Shown here: positions 62,262 to 64,000 of the stretch, piece after piece
Layout of the letters: every line of letters starts with the position of its first letter
Position numbering within the stretch: position 1 is the first letter of the stretch
NCBI GenBank assembly: GCA_963854835.1
Contig: OY978526.1
Span: forward strand, 47,149,140 to 47,213,139
DNA: 64,000 nt
Direction: 5' to 3'
Source of the DNA: Megamerina dolium
Taxonomy: Eukaryota; Arthropoda; Insecta; Diptera; Megamerinidae
Notes under the pieces: generated by a model
The model's input: the letters and a program-made list of their open reading frames with translations, nothing else
Databases searched by the model: none
What the model was told of the DNA's origin: nothing
Translations under genes and position numbers: made by a program

Positions 62262-62925
62262 CTTCTTCTTCTTCTTCTTCTTCTTCTGTTCTTCGCCTGC
62301 TGGCGCCAATTGGATATTCCAAGCGCCGCCAGGTTACCCAACACTTGGTCCTTCCAATGGAGGTTTGGTCTTCCTCTTCTTCTGCGTCCTAAACTAAATA
62401 CTACGAACGAAATACTCTCTTCGCTAGGGCGTCTTCTTTCAATCGCTCGACATGACCTAGCCAACGCAGCCGCTGGATTTTCCAAGATAGACGAACTCCT
62501 TCACCACCTCGAAAGTGTAATTGTCAACAGTGAAGTGTTGGCTAATACGCCGGGATTCTTTGTTTGTAGACACTAAGTACTTCGTCTTGCCCTTGTTCAC
62601 CGTAAGACACATTCGACGTGACTCTCGTTCCAACTCAGAGAATGCTGCACTGATTGCTCGCGAGTTGAAGATAGTGCCATTATGTCGTAAATCTGCAGCT
62701 CGTGTAATTTTCTCCATAATATGGTTGAAAAGTCACATGATAACGAATCACCTTGTCTGAAACCTCGTTCGATATTAAACGGCGGGGAGAGGTACTTCCC
62801 GAATGAGTTTTGAAGGTATACCAAATTCAGACATAGTTGTGTAGAGGTAACCCCTTATCGGACTGTCGAAAGGGGCTTTATAATCGACGAATATGTGATG
62901 TGTGTCCATCCGTCGTCACAAGGGG
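62262..62925 (-). pseudogene. LINE family C 3' part, copy C6, with GAA tail
   Basis: The minus strand reads FVDYKAPFDSPIRGYLYTTM, EFGIPSKLI, then after indels RGFRQGDSLSCDF, DLRHNGTIFNS, AISAAFSELERESRRM, GKTKYLVSTNKESRR and VDNYTFEVVKEFVYLGKS. A deletion removes the YADD segment between GTIFN and AISAAF. The 3' end has GGCGCCAGCAGGCGAAGAAC and then a GAA tail (62262-62287 read in reverse), unlike the AAGT tails of copies C1 and C4. Confidence 0.78.
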
Positions 62926-63396
62926 TCGTCACAAGGAGACTCCCATTTAGAATGAAGACGCCATCACATAGTAAGTAGGACAAACAATGTGATGACGAGT
63001 GAGTTGACTTGCAATGAGTTCAACAAGTATTGCGCTAGCTTCGCCAGATTGGAGCAGTTAGCCACGTTGCTTTGAGAAACACCAGACCGTCTCTTTGCTA
63101 TTATTCTCGTTGTTTTTTGTTGCCTTGCATTGTTCATCATTCGGTAATATGACAATTTTTTATTCTTTGTATACAAAAATATTCATATCAAGCACTTTTG
63201 CCGTATGTGTAAGTTAAGAGGATATACATCAAAATTCTGAATAATTTTTCATTAATATACAGTTTTGAGCGATGTGTATTACAGATAATACAAACGATAC
63301 AGTGTAACTCCCTCAAGGCATATAAAAATAGTAGGACGTTTGTGCTTGAACCATTCATAGACTATAGTGAATATATACAAACTGATAATGCGTGTG

Positions 63397-63401
<5 letters not shown>
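62926..63401. other. No recognisable gene or element
   Basis: AT-rich DNA; nothing recognised. Confidence 0.5.
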
Positions 63402-63752
<351 letters not shown>

Positions 63753-63923
63753 AAATGAGCACATATTTTCACTAAATGTGTAATATTGTAAAAAATATAC
63801 TCACACACCCGAGAGTATACTACAAATTTCAATGGACTTTCACAAGCAAATTCGCGTAGTGAACTATTTATTATTTGAGTGTAAAAGTTATAGCATAAAC
63901 ATGACTGAAGTTTTGTTATTATT

Positions 63924-64000
63924 TTTATACCCTGCATAATGCAATATGTAAGGTATATTCATTTCGGTCAGATGTTTGTGTCCACTTGAATTAATCTCCG
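63924..64000 (+). repeat. Possible start of an ATACCCT-type dipteran repeat
   Basis: TATACCCTGCATAATGC followed by TAAGGTATATTCATTTCGGT resembles the hairpin-forming edge of a common fly repeat whose other end type is at 19003-19090. It continues past the window. Confidence 0.35.

Overview
This 64 kb window looks like AT-rich intergenic DNA of a higher dipteran, most likely a tephritid fruit fly. That placement is an inference. It rests on the mixture of element families: Jockey, LOA/R1-like and RTE non-LTR retrotransposons, copia, Tc1 and classical mariner. It also rests on DD41D mariners of the type I know as rosa, first described from Ceratitis. I found no host protein-coding gene, no functional tRNA or rRNA gene and no CRISPR array. 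Nearly every recognisable protein signal belongs to a transposable element (TE), and most are broken.

Layout. 1-2.1 kb: the 3' half of a Jockey-type element with an open reverse transcriptase frame, abutting the 3' end of an RNase H-bearing LOA/R1-like element with a TAA tail. 3.2-7.3 kb: a tRNA-derived SINE, a decayed RTE-BovB element with a GAT tail, and a minus-strand copy of a second LINE family, called here family C. 8.4-9.8 kb: a deleted DD41D mariner and a LOA-like RT/RNase H fragment. 11.7-14.1 kb: a family C fragment, a classical DD34D mariner relic and a piggyBac relic. 16-19 kb: TA arrays, a mariner relic and a tail-to-tail SINE pair. 19.6-22.5 kb: a longer Jockey copy holding the end of ORF1, the endonuclease and the RT. 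22.9-29.8 kb: a Tc1 relic, a 689-bp inverted-repeat element at TTAA and a decayed family C copy.

35.2-38.7 kb is a nest: a minus-strand mariner was entered by a family C LINE and by a SINE that keeps 13-bp target duplications. 41.6-45.3 kb holds a Tc1-like element with 221-bp inverted repeats, four internal 20-nt sites and a predicted 57-bp intron. A DD41D mariner and two perfect hairpins follow it. 45.4-49.0 kb is a copia element with a SINE in each LTR region. 49.4-58.3 kb has two more DD41D mariners, one with an uninterrupted 345-residue frame, plus an internally deleted mariner and a mariner relic. 58.9-60.3 kb is a hAT-like element with an 8-bp target duplication. The end holds more family C and SINE fragments and a long TA array.

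The elements work as families of autonomous, deleted and parasitic copies rather than as one pathway. The best leads are the eight-copy SINE family with a tRNA-Arg-like head, the Tc1-like element with an inverted/direct repeat layout, the uninterrupted DD41D transposase frame with a 16-codon deletion, the hAT-like element and the TTAA-flanked element. I saw nothing that supports an unknown host system.
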